Assembly (NCBI GenBank): GCA_014904985.1 | Contig: MU129032.1 | Span: 36,284-100,283 of the forward strand | Direction: 5' to 3' | Source of the DNA: Hydnum rufescens UP504 | Lineage: Eukaryota > Basidiomycota > Agaricomycetes > Cantharellales > Hydnaceae | Length of the DNA stretch: 64,000 nt | Shown: in pieces, positions 20,746 through 31,040 of the stretch | Layout: each line of letters opens with the position of its first letter | Position numbering within the stretch: position 1 is the stretch's first letter | Program-made: the position numbers and the translations under genes | The notes under the pieces: model-generated | Database searches by the model: none | Told to the model about the DNA's origin: nothing | Seen by the model: the letters and a program-made list of their open reading frames with translations, nothing else

Positions 20746-21985
20746 AAGAGCAGCCAGAGGCTGCTCTTCTTTCACAATTATAGCTAAAAGAAAAAAAGAC
20801 TTACCTAAAGGGGATACTTACCTCCACCCCAGTCGGGGTGCCATTCGCCGGTTTCGTTTGTGGTTTTCGTTTGCCAGTTTGATTCACGGGTTTCATCATG
20901 GGTTTCATTCATGGCATGTCATTCAGCGGGTTTGTGGTCGGGGTCTGGGGTTTGTGTGGGTTCTGCTACAAGATCTAGATAAATAAATAATAGATTAATG
21001 CAGTGCAAAAAGAGCAGCTTACGCTGCTCTTTTTGGCCACAAGAATTAAAAATGAAAATAAAAATAACACTTACCTTGTAGTACCCCACACCTGCTGTGG
21101 GGGGTGTGGGGTACTGGGCTGGTTGGTGGGTTGATGGGTTGATTTGGGCGGGGGTGTGTGTTTGCGCATTGGGGTTGGACACCCCAACCTAGAATGGAGA
21201 GCAATATGTTAGTTAAAATCAAAAGTCACGCAAAGAGAGCAGTGACTGCTGCTCTCTTTGTGCATTTGTAGCTATTCAAAAATATACATACCTTATATAG
21301 CCACACACCTGCCACAGCGGGTGCATGGCTCTCTGTTTCCCTGCTCGTCTTCTCATGTGGCTTCCTGTGCATGTCGTCGTTCGTTCATTCATTCATTCGT
21401 TCATTGGCTCATTTGTTTCATCCCTGTACCATATTGTTCGGGTGTCGATGGGCAGGGTTACAGGGGTTCTTCGCATGGGTATTCGTTCATGTGGGAAGTG
21501 ATGACCTAGAATATAAGATTATATATTAGTTAAGAGTTAAACAACATGCAAAAAGAGCAGCTTTCGCTGCTCTTTTTGCATGGCTGTAGGTAGTGGGGGG
21601 AGGAACTCACCTGATATGGAACCACACACCCGCCACAGCAGGTGTGTGATTCCTGGCGCGTCATTTGACATGGTCGCATCCTCGTTTGGCGTGGTGCCGT
21701 ATATCGTGTCGTTGGTGCATTGCTGTGTTGCGTGCCTGTGTCATGTTGCCGTACGTTGCGCTGCCGTGTCACATTCCCATGCATTGCGCTGCCATGTCGC
21801 ATTCCCATGCGTTGCATTCCCATTTGGGCTCTCATCATGTGTTGGGTGAGGCCTCAATCTAAAATAAATAAAGGCACATTAGTAACAAATTCCAAAGCAG
21901 CACAAAAAGAGCAGCTTTCGCTGCTCTTTTTGCGCTGTTGTATCTACTGGAAAAAAAGACTCACCTTGTGACCACACACCCACAG
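20746..21985 (-). repeat. Fourth cassette array, minus strand
   Basis: Four full intron-like segments, read on the minus strand, lie at 20975-21074 (100 nt), 21189-21291 (103), 21506-21610 (105) and 21859-21964 (106). Donors are GTAAGT, GTATGT, GTGAGT and GTGAGT, and acceptors end in CTAG or TTTAG. A hairpin remnant is at 20746. Paired changes are clear in the stems: ATGCAAAA..TTTTGCAT at 21546-21581 in place of GCGC, AAAGAGAGC..GCTCTCTTT at 21227-21255, and hairpin A as GTACCCCACACC..GGTGTGGGGTAC at 21081-21114. Confidence 0.65.
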
Positions 21986-22212
21986 CAGCGGGTGCATGGT
22001 TGTGCACTTGCCTTTTCGGGTGGCTGCTTGTTGTGGTTGCAGAGATAGGAAGCAAGATGCAGATTCAATGCCAGCAATTGCCGATATTCAAGAAGCGCCC
22101 AAGCGCTGGTGCTGCAAGCACAGTACACAATAGTACCAAGCATGTATATTTAAAATAAATAATATATAATAAATATTTGTCCAGGAAAACCTGAAGAAGA
22201 TGATGATAATGA
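21986..22212. repeat. Inner arm homologous to 4785-4930
   Basis: It shares the CAATTGCCGATA, AAGCGC..GCGCTGG and TACTATTGTGTAC-like text with the inner arm of element A. It then stops where an LTR fragment begins. The centre of this palindrome has been lost. Confidence 0.65.
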
Positions 22213-22898
22213 GTCTTTCTCTTATTATTATTGCCCTTGTTCTATCAGGCCTCGGCCAGCGGGCTATGGGCTGGGTAGTCAACCAGTGGCAGCATTGGCG
22301 CCCTTGTCAGCACCTGTCGTTCCCTCGCTCCCCACGTGAGTCCATGGAGTTGCCAATCCAGACTCCCCCTCCTCCTCCTCTACCCCAGTCCCTGAATCCA
22401 CATCACCTGTCCCAATCCGTACTCCATCCACATCATTACGGTCATTTGACACTTTGGACACCTTTGGAGTACCCAAGCGTACACTGCCTTGGAAGTACAT
22501 ATGCTAAGGGGGATACATATGGAAGTTGGGCATAGCCATGTGGAGGTGCGCACAGGATTCATAACACGGCTGCGTCAGCTTAGTGAGGCTTAGTGATGGT
22601 GGCTGTGGAGGCTGACTGATGGGCTGTGGAGCCGGCATTCTAGGAGGATCCGGAAGGTTATGGAAGACGGCAGAAGGCTCTGGAAGGTTGGAGGCTGTGT
22701 GCAGGAAATAGTATTTATAGCCCTTCGCAGTTGGGGATCACCAGTTTTGATCTCTCAGGATTCCCACTGCGATAGGTGCGAGACTTGTGTGTCCCTTGTT
22801 GTGTGGTGTATACTCAGGATTCCCACTGCGATAGCGTGTGGTTAATTAATCTCTTTCCTCTTTCTGTTTGTGGCTTCGACGGCAGTGTCGCCCTGACA
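22213..22898 (+). mobile_element. 5'-truncated LTR in the centre of the cassette element
   Basis: It matches the 821-bp LTR at 54837-55657 from its TCTTATTATTATTGCCC region to the CCCTGACA end. It contains the TATTTATAGCCC promoter-like motif (22708-22720) and the AGGATTCCCACTGCGATAG phrase twice. The LTR start is missing, so the insertion was accompanied or followed by deletion of the palindrome centre. Confidence 0.7.
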
Positions 22899-23151
22899 GT
22901 ACTGTGCTTGCAGCACCAGCGCTTGGGCGCTTCTTGAATATCGGCAATTGCCAGCATTGAATTTTGCAACTACGCAGCCACAAATGCAACTGCACGACCA
23001 TGACACAACAGCAACAGCACACAAGCATGACTGCACAACCACGACCACATGACCACACACCTGCTGATGCAGGTGTGTGGTCATAAGGTAAGTTTTGTCT
23101 TCAGTGGATACAATAGCGCAAAAGAGTAGCACAAGCTACTCTTTTTGCCAG
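22899..23151 (+). repeat. Opposite arm with a truncated cassette
   Basis: Hairpin A at 23051-23082 is GACCACACACCTGC, loop TGAT, GCAGGTGTGTGGTC. This is a perfect 14-bp stem with a C:G to T:A pair swap relative to the common CCCGC..GCGGG form. A donor AAG|GTAAGT follows at 23088. The intron hairpin GAGTAGC-ACAA-GCTACTC is cut off at about 23151, where the next element starts. Confidence 0.65.
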
Positions 23152-23153
23152 CC

Positions 23154-24517
23154 CTGGCTGTAAGATCATATGCTAAAAACCCACAAAGCTCATGTAGAAA
23201 TTGATGCTATGGCCAGGAGCTTCATGGGATAGCATTATCCATGAGCTTCATGGGAGATAGCATCACATTACACATGAGCTTCATGGGATAGCATTACCCA
23301 TGAGCTTCATGGGAGATAGCATAGCATTACACATGAAGACCCACAAGTGTTGCTAATGCCAAATATGGTAATAATGTAGTTAGGGTTAGGGTTGGAATTG
23401 TCTGGAGTCTACCCCAATGCCCAGTGAGGTTAGGGTTAGGGTTTAATAAATTACATAATATTCTATATTTGGCAATATTACTAATCAACTTTCATATTTA
23501 GCAATATTACATAATATTTGATTACCTAATCAACTTTCATATTTGGCAATATTACATAATATTTGATTACCTAATTAATTTCCATATATAGAAATATTAC
23601 ATAACATTTTTATTACCTAATCAATTTCCAGATATGGAAATATTACATAATGATTTTCCATATTTGGAAAGCCTTACCTAAGCTACCATATATGGCTATA
23701 TTACCTAATCTAATTACATAAGCAAAAAAGCGGAAATGGGGGGGGGCCCCAGGGGGATTTGTTGAAAGCCTTGAGCCTTATATGTTCCTCAGAATGTCTG
23801 TGTGCAGGGTTGACCCAGTTGTGGGACGTTTGAGTGTCATTTAAATCCAAATGACACTCAAACGTCCCACAACTGGGTCAACCCTGCACACAGACATTCT
23901 GAGGAACATATAAGGCTCAAGGCTTTCAACAAATCCCCCTGGGGCCCCCCCCCATTTCCGCTTTTTTGCTTATGTAATTAGATTAGGTAATATAGCCATA
24001 TATGGTAGCTTAGGTAAGGCTTTCCAAATATGGAAAATCATTATGTAATATCTCCATATCTGGAAATTGATTAGGTAATAAAAATGTTATGTAATATTTC
24101 TATATATGGAAATTAATTAGGTAATCAAATATTATGTAATATTGCCAAATATGAAAGTTGATTAGGTAATCAAATATTATGTAATATTGCTAAATATGAA
24201 AGTTGATTAGGTAATATTGCCAAATATAGAATATTATGTAATTTATTAAACCCTAACCCTAACCTCACTGGGCATTGGGGTAGACGTTCCCAACCCAACT
24301 CCAGACAATCCCAACCCTAACCACCAACCCTAACCACCAACTCCAACCCCCAACCCCCAACATTATTACTATATTTGGCATAGCATCACTTGTGGGTCTT
24401 CGTGTGTAATGCTATGGTAATGCCATTGCACGAAGCTCATGGGTAATGCTATCCCATGAAGCTCCTGGCCTTAGCATCAATTTCTACATGAACTTCATGG
24501 AGAAATCTTATGGCCAG
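23154..24517. mobile_element. Near-perfect foldback element with telomere-like repeats
   Basis: Terminal text CTGGCTGTAAGAT (left) matches CTGGCCATAAGAT (right, reverse strand). Arms of about 670-690 bp meet at a hairpin with a 6-nt loop (23823-23868). The inner 150 bp or so of each arm are identical by eye, including a 9-base G run. Both arms carry TTAGGGTTAGGG, and the right arm has an additional expanded AACCCTAACCACC tract. Inside each arm a unit of about 45-50 bp (CATATTTGGCAATATTACATAA) repeats. There is no coding capacity. It sits exactly where both the cassette array and the Ty3 element break off. Confidence 0.75.
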
Positions 24518-24604
24518 TGTTGTTGTGAGGGCGTCTGGTTTTCCTCCCAGTCATCCTGGTCGATAGATGATGATGTAGTCGAAGGAGGAGAGGTATTCTG
24601 ACCA

Positions 24605-25114
24605 TCATGCCTGTCGACGAGTGAGGAGTTTCATGGAGGTGAAGTACTCCAAGTTTTTGTGATCCGTGATGTCGGAAACTGTGTGCACGGCTCCTTCGAG
24701 ATATGCTTGCCAGGCGCCAAAGGTGTCGAAGATTGCGAGGAGTTCCTTGTTGTGGATGTCGTAGTTTAGTTCCGCACTTTGCATTGATCGCAAGTGGAAC
24801 ACAACAGGTCGAACTTCATTGTTCTCATCGATTTGTGACAAGATCGTGGTGATGGCATAGTTGGACGCATCAGTTTCTACAATGATGTGTAATTCAGGGT
24901 CGAAGTGGCAGAGGACAGGGGCTGATACGAAGGCATTTTTGATGCTTTCAAAAGCTCGTTGGGTCTCGTCGTTCCATGTGCAAGGTTTCGTCTTTTTTGT
25001 TAGATGGATTAAGGGGTGTGCGAGGTCTGAGTAGGTCATGCGATGAAGCGGTGGTAGAAGTTCGCAAAGCCTAAGAATGACTGGACTTCTTTTACTGAGG
25101 TGGGCGCGGGCCAA
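24605..25114 (-). pseudogene. Ty3 RNase H region
   Basis: Encodes the tail of the RT thumb (WNDETQRAFESIKNAF) followed by the Ty3 RNase H fold. Visible motifs are ETDASNYAI with the catalytic-type Asp, PVVFHLRSM, ELNYDIHNKELLAI with the catalytic-type Glu, and TDHKNLEYF. The frame ends at 24605 against LLTRRQA and can be followed in another frame for about 80 bp toward the truncation. A frame change separates it from the RT domain upstream. In an intact element it would degrade RNA in RNA:DNA hybrids during reverse transcription. Confidence 0.8.
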
Positions 25115-25284
25115 CTTAGGATTGCGTCGAATTTTGTAGGGTCCATCTGGATGCCAGAGGGGGTGATGATGAAGCCGAGGTACTCAATAGTGTCTGTGTG
25201 GAAGGTGCACTTCAAGATCTTGGCACAAAGGTTTCTTTCGTGGAGTCATTGTAGTACATGGCGAACATGTTCACAGTGTTCTTC

Positions 25285-25752
25285 TCATGAATTGGAGAAA
25301 ATGAGGATGTCATCAAGATATATGATGACGAACAGATCCACCATATCCTGGAATGAGTCGTTCATGAAATACTGGAACTGCGCTGGGGAGTTGGCTGCTC
25401 CCATTGGCATTACGAGCCACTCATAGGCACCGTACCATGTACGAAATGATGTGAGCCACTCGTGTCCTTCGGCAACTCTGATGTTGTAGTAGCCATCATG
25501 AAGATCGATTTTTGTATAGATCGTGGTGCTGCGAATGCGATCGAGGAGGTTGTTGATGAGGGGGATGGGGTAGCAACTCTTTTTCGTGATGCGATTGAGT
25601 GCTCGATAATCAACGCAAAGGCGAAGCCTGCCACCTTTCTTTTTCGTGAAGAGGATTGGCACGCCTGTGGGGGAGGTCGAAGGGCATATGAATCCTTTTG
25701 CAAGGAATTCATCGATGAACTCACGTAGTGCTGCGAGTTCGCTTTCCGACAT
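25285..25752 (-). pseudogene. Ty3 reverse transcriptase core
   Basis: 155 residues containing FTKKKGGRLRLCVDYRALN, the TKIDLHDGYYNIRV block with the first catalytic Asp, LVMPMGAANSPAQFQ, and the YLDD box (FVIIYLDDILIF) with the two catalytic aspartates intact. A TGA follows SNS. The surrounding family wording suggests an original CGA codon, so this is a CpG-type change. The conserved text continues after the stop (EEHCEHVR) into [10 protein letters not shown]. The catalytic core is therefore preserved, while the protein as a whole is not. Confidence 0.85.
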
Positions 25753-26280
25753 TGGGTATATGGGGCCTCGCAGTACTTCACGTCCTTCTTCAATATCAAC
25801 TCGAAGGTCGTACTTGCAATGCGGTGGTAGATAGCTGGCCGCTGTACCAGTGAAGATGTCGTGGAATTCAGGGTATTCCAGGGGGAGTCATTGTGCGAGG
25901 TCTTTGCGTTCTTTGATTGGGATTGATTTGGGTAACACAGAGGTGGGGGGAGTGTCACAAACCACTGATGCTGTTCATGTGCGTGGGTTGGATTGGTGAT
26001 GACGCATGCGTAGAGTGTCGTGCCATCATCACTGGCTGCTTGAATGAAGTCTTCGGCTTCGTAGACTTCAATTGTGATGCTGTGAGCTGGAGGGCTCGTG
26101 GTTGTTGGTTCCAGGGTCGAGGCAGTCGTTGCGATGACATCGATGCTTAATGGCATCGTTACAAGTTTTGAGTGGTGCGCCATGTGCTCGATCCGCATTT
26201 CGGCCCATGAGATTTGTGGATTGACTTGTCACAACCAGGGGAGTCCCAGTACGATGGGAGTTGAGGAGTGGAGTTGCGAT

Positions 26281-26931
26281 TCAACGAACTTGATATTTTG
26301 TTGTGCATGAGTTCGTGAAGGTGACTGGGAGTGTAACTATACACTTGAGGTTGTTCGTGATTGATCTGTCGAATAATCGCAGGGGGTGTGGTGTCGCCAG
26401 ACAACGACGATGCGGCGTGGTGTGTGAGTTCTGTACTTGCGATGCGTCAATGAAGTTTTCGGAGGTGCTGCAATCGACGAGTGCCGAGATGGGGCTGTCC
26501 GAGAGGAGGGGAATTGAGACCATCGTGATGAATGATGATGGGGAGAGGGAAGAGATGGTGGCTCTTAGATGAGCGGTTCCATCGGGGGGGGATGATGATG
26601 AGATCTCAGTGATGCGAGGTTCCTCTGTTGTGCTGGGGCCTCCTGAGAAGGTGAATGTAGCGCGAGCTACTGGGGTGTGCAACATTGCTGTCATGGTTGT
26701 GCTGCTGGTACTGGTGGGTGTCGCGGCAGGTGTCATCGTGGTTCGCAGTATGTTGCGATGACTGGGGCAACTCTCTACTGCATGGTTGCTATTCCCACAG
26801 TATGCGCAGAGCTTTTCGCATCTTCGTTGTTCCTTTTCCTCTTCGGTGAGCGCGCTGTTAGACTTGTGAACTTTCGGGTCACACAGGGGGTTTGTTGAGG
26901 ATGAAGGGGATGTCGACGGTGAGGGGTTCAT
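26281..26931 (-). pseudogene. Zinc knuckle and aspartic protease region
   Basis: A CCHC knuckle is visible as CAYCGNSNHAVESC (C-x2-C-x4-H-x4-C), preceded by a charged EEEKEQRRCEKL segment. About 100 residues later comes ALVDCSTSENFID. This aligns with the retropepsin active site, usually D-S/T-G, but here the Gly position is not conserved, so protease activity is doubtful. The region lies between Gag and RT as expected for Ty3. The next frame downstream (25410-26198) carries the linker before RT. Confidence 0.7.
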
Positions 26932-27004
26932 GGTGCTGGGTTGTGTGCCGCGATCTGAGGTCCTCGTGGCTTTGAGTTCCTCTTGGCGTTCCCAATACCG
27001 GCCA

Positions 27005-27799
27005 TCAAATCTTAGCGCTGGCTTGGTACATGCCTTGAAGTTTCACAGGCTTGCCGTCTCGTGAGATGTCATCTTGTAGACGGTTCGGTAAGCCTTGGTA
27101 GAACTGTGAGTGGAGTGGGTTGTTGTTCCACCTGGTGAGGCTCACTACTTCCTTGAACTGGTTGATGTAGCGGAGGATGCGGTGGTTGTTGTTCATCTTG
27201 AGCGCGCATAGTTTTTGCTCTTGAGTTGCGACCTCATCTGGGTCTCCGAAGTACATGTGGAGCTCTTCCTCAAAGAGCATCCAGCTGGAGAGTGTGGGGG
27301 ATTCTTCCGTCTCCATGATGAGGCATTGGAACCATTGCCTTGCTGTATCCATGAGATACGATCCGGCCCAGATGATGTGTGCACTCTCTAGCATGAATCG
27401 TGATGGTTGTGATCGGAACGCCATTTTGCAGTGCACAAGGAATCCGTATAGTTTCAAGGGTCGTGCCCGAGAACATCTCCGGCTCTTTGATTTTGGGTTC
27501 ACAAAGTGCATGTCCCGAGGTTGCGGAGGGTTGGGCGATTGTCGCTGTTTCGCGGTATCGTGGAGTGGTGGGGAGGTGTTTGAGTTTGGTTCCTCGATGG
27601 TCCACGCCTGGAGTTGGGGCCCTGAATGCAGAGCCCAGGTGTGGGGGGGTGGAGTGCGCATCCTCGAACATCGTGCATTGCAGAGTTGGTTGCATGATGT
27701 TGCTAGGTGGTGCATACGTGACTGAATTGCCTCGTGGTGTGTTGTCGAGGTTTTGAGGTGAAAACTCATTGTTTTCCTCGGGGTAGGTTTGGGGCTCAA
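27005..27799 (-). pseudogene. Ty3 Gag-like protein
   Basis: 264 residues. The C-terminal half shows the retrotransposon Gag pattern ARQWFQCLIMETEE, LFEEELHMYFGDPDE, KLCALKMNNNHRILRYINQF and FYQGLPNRLQDDIS. The N-terminal part is Pro/Ser/His-rich. Nothing shows packaging signals directly. Assignment rests on motif order and its place between the LTR and the zinc knuckle. Confidence 0.75.
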
Positions 27800-28327
27800 A
27801 GTGGGGGCTTCAAGTGAGGGTGCGAGGTGCGAATTGCGAGTTGTGCGCTGCGGGCAAGACTACTTGTCTCGGTCACGTATTTGCATCGAGGATGGGTGAC
27901 CGCAAATTGCAGTGCGTGACTTCATTTCACAGCTCTTGGTTTTTGTTCGCGAGTTCTTCGAGGCGAGCGTTCATCTGGGCATTGGTGTGTGCCATTTCCG
28001 CTTGTATCTGCGTGCTGCGTGCTAGGTCTGCCTGCATTTGTTGCAGCATGTGCAGGAGCATTGTCTCAGTGCTCGAAGTTGATGTGGCGCTGGGAGGGTT
28101 TCCCATGTGCGACCTTGCGTCGAGTTGGGTGGTGTTTGTATCATGGGATACGTCGTCCGAGGGGTGATTGGCGCCTTGAGGACAATTGGAGAGGAGAGGG
28201 TGGAAGTGGATTCGACGGTGGCTGTGTCATCGCGATAGTTGTCAGCGACTGGTTGTGGGTGTGGGTTTCGTCGAGTGGAGGGCATATTGAGTCTTTCAAG
28301 GAAGTCGGTTATTTAGATCGAGAATAC

Positions 28328-28783
28328 TGTTAAGGGTTGTACTCGAGGCGAAAGATACGATGATGTAATCGGATCGAATACAAGGAAATGCCCTTAAGGC
28401 AATTGATGAGGGAGTCGTGAAGTGGGGATTATGTAAGTCACAAGAGACAGTACATATGAGGAAGACCGGCTTCTTGAGACTTAATAGGTGAAGGTTTTGA
28501 GATGAGAGTCACGAGCGATAACTGAGATCGCGAGAGTTGAATTCAATCGGTTGACAATATATTCTCGATCTTCTAAAGAGTGAGTGTACATCAGGTAACT
28601 ACTTATACTATTAGAGATCAAAAGGGTTTATGGATAAAGGGTGTTGAATAAAGGAGGGATGTATATAATAGGAATTGCTGAAAGAGGAAGGCACAATGGC
28701 AGCAAGGGGGAAGGTCACATGATGGCGCGATTGGCTTGGTTATTCTGCATATGTAAGTGAGGTTACGAGTATGACTCATAACA
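28328..28783 (-). mobile_element. 5' LTR of the minus-strand Ty3 element
   Basis: 456 bp, bounded by TGTTAAGG and TCATAACA, so the ends are a short TGTTA..TAACA inverted pair. It is related to the solo LTR at 56750-57111, which ends CGTAACA and shares text such as CTACTTATA..AGAGATCAA. Confidence 0.7.
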
Positions 28784-28829
28784 CACCCCAACCACAGGCC
28801 ACCCCAGATGATGGAAGACATACAAACTT

Positions 28830-30086
28830 GTGTCTCACCACTACTGGTGGCCAGGGATGTCACGGTATGTCGCAACCTATGTCTCCACCTGTGACACCTG
28901 CAATCGGACCAAAACCTTCCCATCCAAACCATCCAGAACTCTCCACCCTAATCCGGTTCCGGACCGCCGATGGCAAGTCATATCAGTAGACATGATCACG
29001 GAGCTCCCAGAGTTGCATGGATTTGACAGTGTGATGATCGTTGTCGACCGACTCTCCAAATGGATTCATGTGATGCCCACAACGACCACAGTGGACTCCG
29101 CCAGAGTCACCCACCTTTTCTGAGACAATGCCTGGAGGCACCATGGCCTTCCAGAGACCATCATCAGCAATCGGGGCACCACATTCTCCTCGAAGTTCAT
29201 GAAGGAACTCAACTCACTCCTTGGAGTTAAAACCAACTTCTCCACAGCATTCCACCCCCAGACAGACAGACAGACAGAGCAAGTCAATCAGGAGATCAAG
29301 CAGTACCTCTGGATCTTTGTCAACCACAGACAAAATGATTGGGCAGACTGGCTCCCTATGGCGGAGTTTGCATACAATAACTGGATTCACTCCTCCACCC
29401 AGGAAACCCCATTCCGCCTTGACTCTGGCCAAGATCCTTGCCTCAGTACTGAACCAATCCACCCTGGAGTTGTTGAAGCAGCCACGGACTTTGTCACATG
29501 GATGCAGAAAACCTCTGAGGAAGCCCAGTCCACTCTCCGCCAAGCAGCCGAGGACATGGCTCATCACTATGATGCACACCGGACAGAAGCCCCAGAGTAT
29601 GCAGTCGGAGACTCAGTATGGCTGGATGCTCACAACATTTCCATTGACCGCCCAGCCTGGAAACTCTCGGACAAGTGGTTAGGCCCATACAAAGTGGACA
29701 AGGTGATCTCCCACTCTGCTATCCAGCTCAAACTTCCCCCCTCCATGCAAGTCCACCCAGTGTTCCATGTCTCGAAACTCCACCCTTTCTGGCCTGACCC
29801 AATTACGGATCGTGTTGCACATCCTCTGCCTCCTCCTATCCTCCATGGTGGTGAGGAGGAGTATGAGGTGGAATGGATTGAAAACTCCCACTATTTCCGA
29901 GGCCAACTCCAGTACTTGGTGAAATGGAAAGGCTACCCACCCTTGGAGAACCAATGGCTTCCAGAGACCAATCTAGGTAATGCCCTGGAAGTCATCACGG
30001 AGTTCCACCTTGCTCATCCGGAGCTCCACGGCGGATCAGTGCCATTGACTTCTCCTCCATTGGGTTCCGGACATGTCCACTCCTAA
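28830..30086 (+). pseudogene. Ty3 integrase with chromodomain, frameshifted
   Basis: The first block (28830-29123) has the zinc-finger end CDTCNRTK and WQVISVDMITELP with the first catalytic-type Asp, then a stop at 29121. The second block (29199-30086, 295 residues) carries QTDRQTEQVNQEIKQYL with the catalytic-type Glu, LPMAEFAYNNWIHSS, the KWLGPYKVDKVI region and HPVFHVSKLHPF, and ends in a chromodomain (EEEYEVEWIENS..LVKWKGYPPLENQWLPETNL). Between them the second catalytic position reads SNRGTTF. In Ty3 integrases this is usually S-D-R-G, so the Asp has become Asn. Two independent defects make it inactive. Chromodomain integrases target heterochromatin in related elements, which fits this region. 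Confidence 0.85.
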
Positions 30087-30176
30087 CCGAACCCCCTGCA
30101 GACCTCCCGGACTGGTCGACCCATTGATCCCTGCTCCTCTGGCCAATCAGGATGATTGGCCCTAAGAGGGGGGTGA

Positions 30177-30868
30177 TGTCAGGGTTTGTCCCTTACTCCA
30201 GTCCACTCTGGTCCACTCCGGTCCACTCCAGTCCACTCCGGTCCACTCCGGTCCACTCCGGATCACTCCAGTCCTTGTCCACCCACCTCCAGTCCAGTTC
30301 TCCACTTAGTTCCTTTGCCCAAGTCCACTTTGCTTCTGGCTTGATTCCGGTTTGACTCTGATCCAACCCTATCTTGGTTTCATTTCCCTTTCATTTCCCA
30401 TTGCTTCTGGTTTGCCCCCTGGCCAAGTTCCTGTTCCTGTTCCTGTCCCCCTTGTAACCACCCACAGTTTAGCGATCACTCCCCCGTAGTATAGTCATCA
30501 TGTATAAGTAGTCCGAGAGCGAAGTCCAGAGACCCCAGCTTTGGTCTCTCAGGATTTCTGCTGTTACTCCAGACTACAGGTCAGCCTTCATGTATTCCGT
30601 ATTCATATTACATAATCTCAGGATTTCTGCTGTTACTCCGGACTACAGCTCCGAGTATTATCCAGTCGACTCCATGAGCTTAAGGACTGCTGTGCTCATT
30701 TCTGCCTAGTCCCTTCCGGGCTGCTGGACTGCTCCTCCTGACATCCCTAACCTCCTTATCTCATTCTTGCCCAGATTCTTGCAGACTTAGCTGGACTTAC
30801 ACCAGACTTAGCCGGAATTATTTGTGTTTACATTTGTTTGGTGCCCTTGTCGCAGTGTGGCCCTGACA
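30177..30868 (+). mobile_element. 3' LTR of the chromodomain Ty3 element
   Basis: 692 bp, TGTCAGGG..CCCTGACA. The first 130 bp contain a 10-bp tandem repeat (GGTCCACTCC, about ten degenerate copies). It also holds the CAGGATTTCTGCTGTTACTC phrase twice. Related LTRs are at 19752-20380 (reverse), about 51830-52540 and about 11940-12250 (both degraded). Confidence 0.85.
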
Positions 30869-31040
30869 GTCAACCATTTGATACAGGCAGTAATGTGCCA
30901 GGAAGAGGTGAGGGATCACCTGGAGCCCTGTGGTATCAATTTGGACACACTGTGCTCATGTTGGAAAGACCAAGTAATTGCCCAAGCCAAGCCCCTTCCT
31001 GGTGCATCTCACACATTTCTAGCATCCTGTGTATTAAATT
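30869..31040 (+). other. Short unassigned stretch between LTR and element C
   Basis: A frame at 30824-31069 passes through here (HLIQAVMCQEEVRDHLEPCG, KPLPGASHTFLASC), but it starts inside the LTR. It may be a remnant of the target gene. I do not recognise it. Confidence 0.3.

Larger units (their letters stand above)
24518..28783 (-). mobile_element. Ty3-type retrotransposon lacking integrase and 3' LTR
   Basis: In element orientation the order is 5' LTR (28783-28328), Gag, zinc knuckle and protease, reverse transcriptase, RNase H, then a stop at the foldback element near 24517. The missing integrase and 3' LTR show truncation. Several in-frame stops and frame changes separate the parts, so it is inactive as written. 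It also cuts into the integrase of the neighbouring plus-strand Ty3 element at 28784. Confidence 0.8.
28784..30868 (+). mobile_element. 3' part of a second, chromodomain Ty3 element
   Basis: Contains integrase with zinc-binding remnants, a C-terminal chromodomain, a polypurine tract AAGAGGGGGG (30164-30173) and the 3' LTR. The 5' part is missing because the minus-strand Ty3 element abuts at 28784. Confidence 0.8.

Noticed and set aside
22213..22898. Small membrane protein suggested by the LTR frames (ISLIIIALVLSGL)
   Set aside because: The same short frame recurs in each LTR copy and breaks at different points. It is part of the LTR, and I see no evidence of expression beyond LTR transcription.
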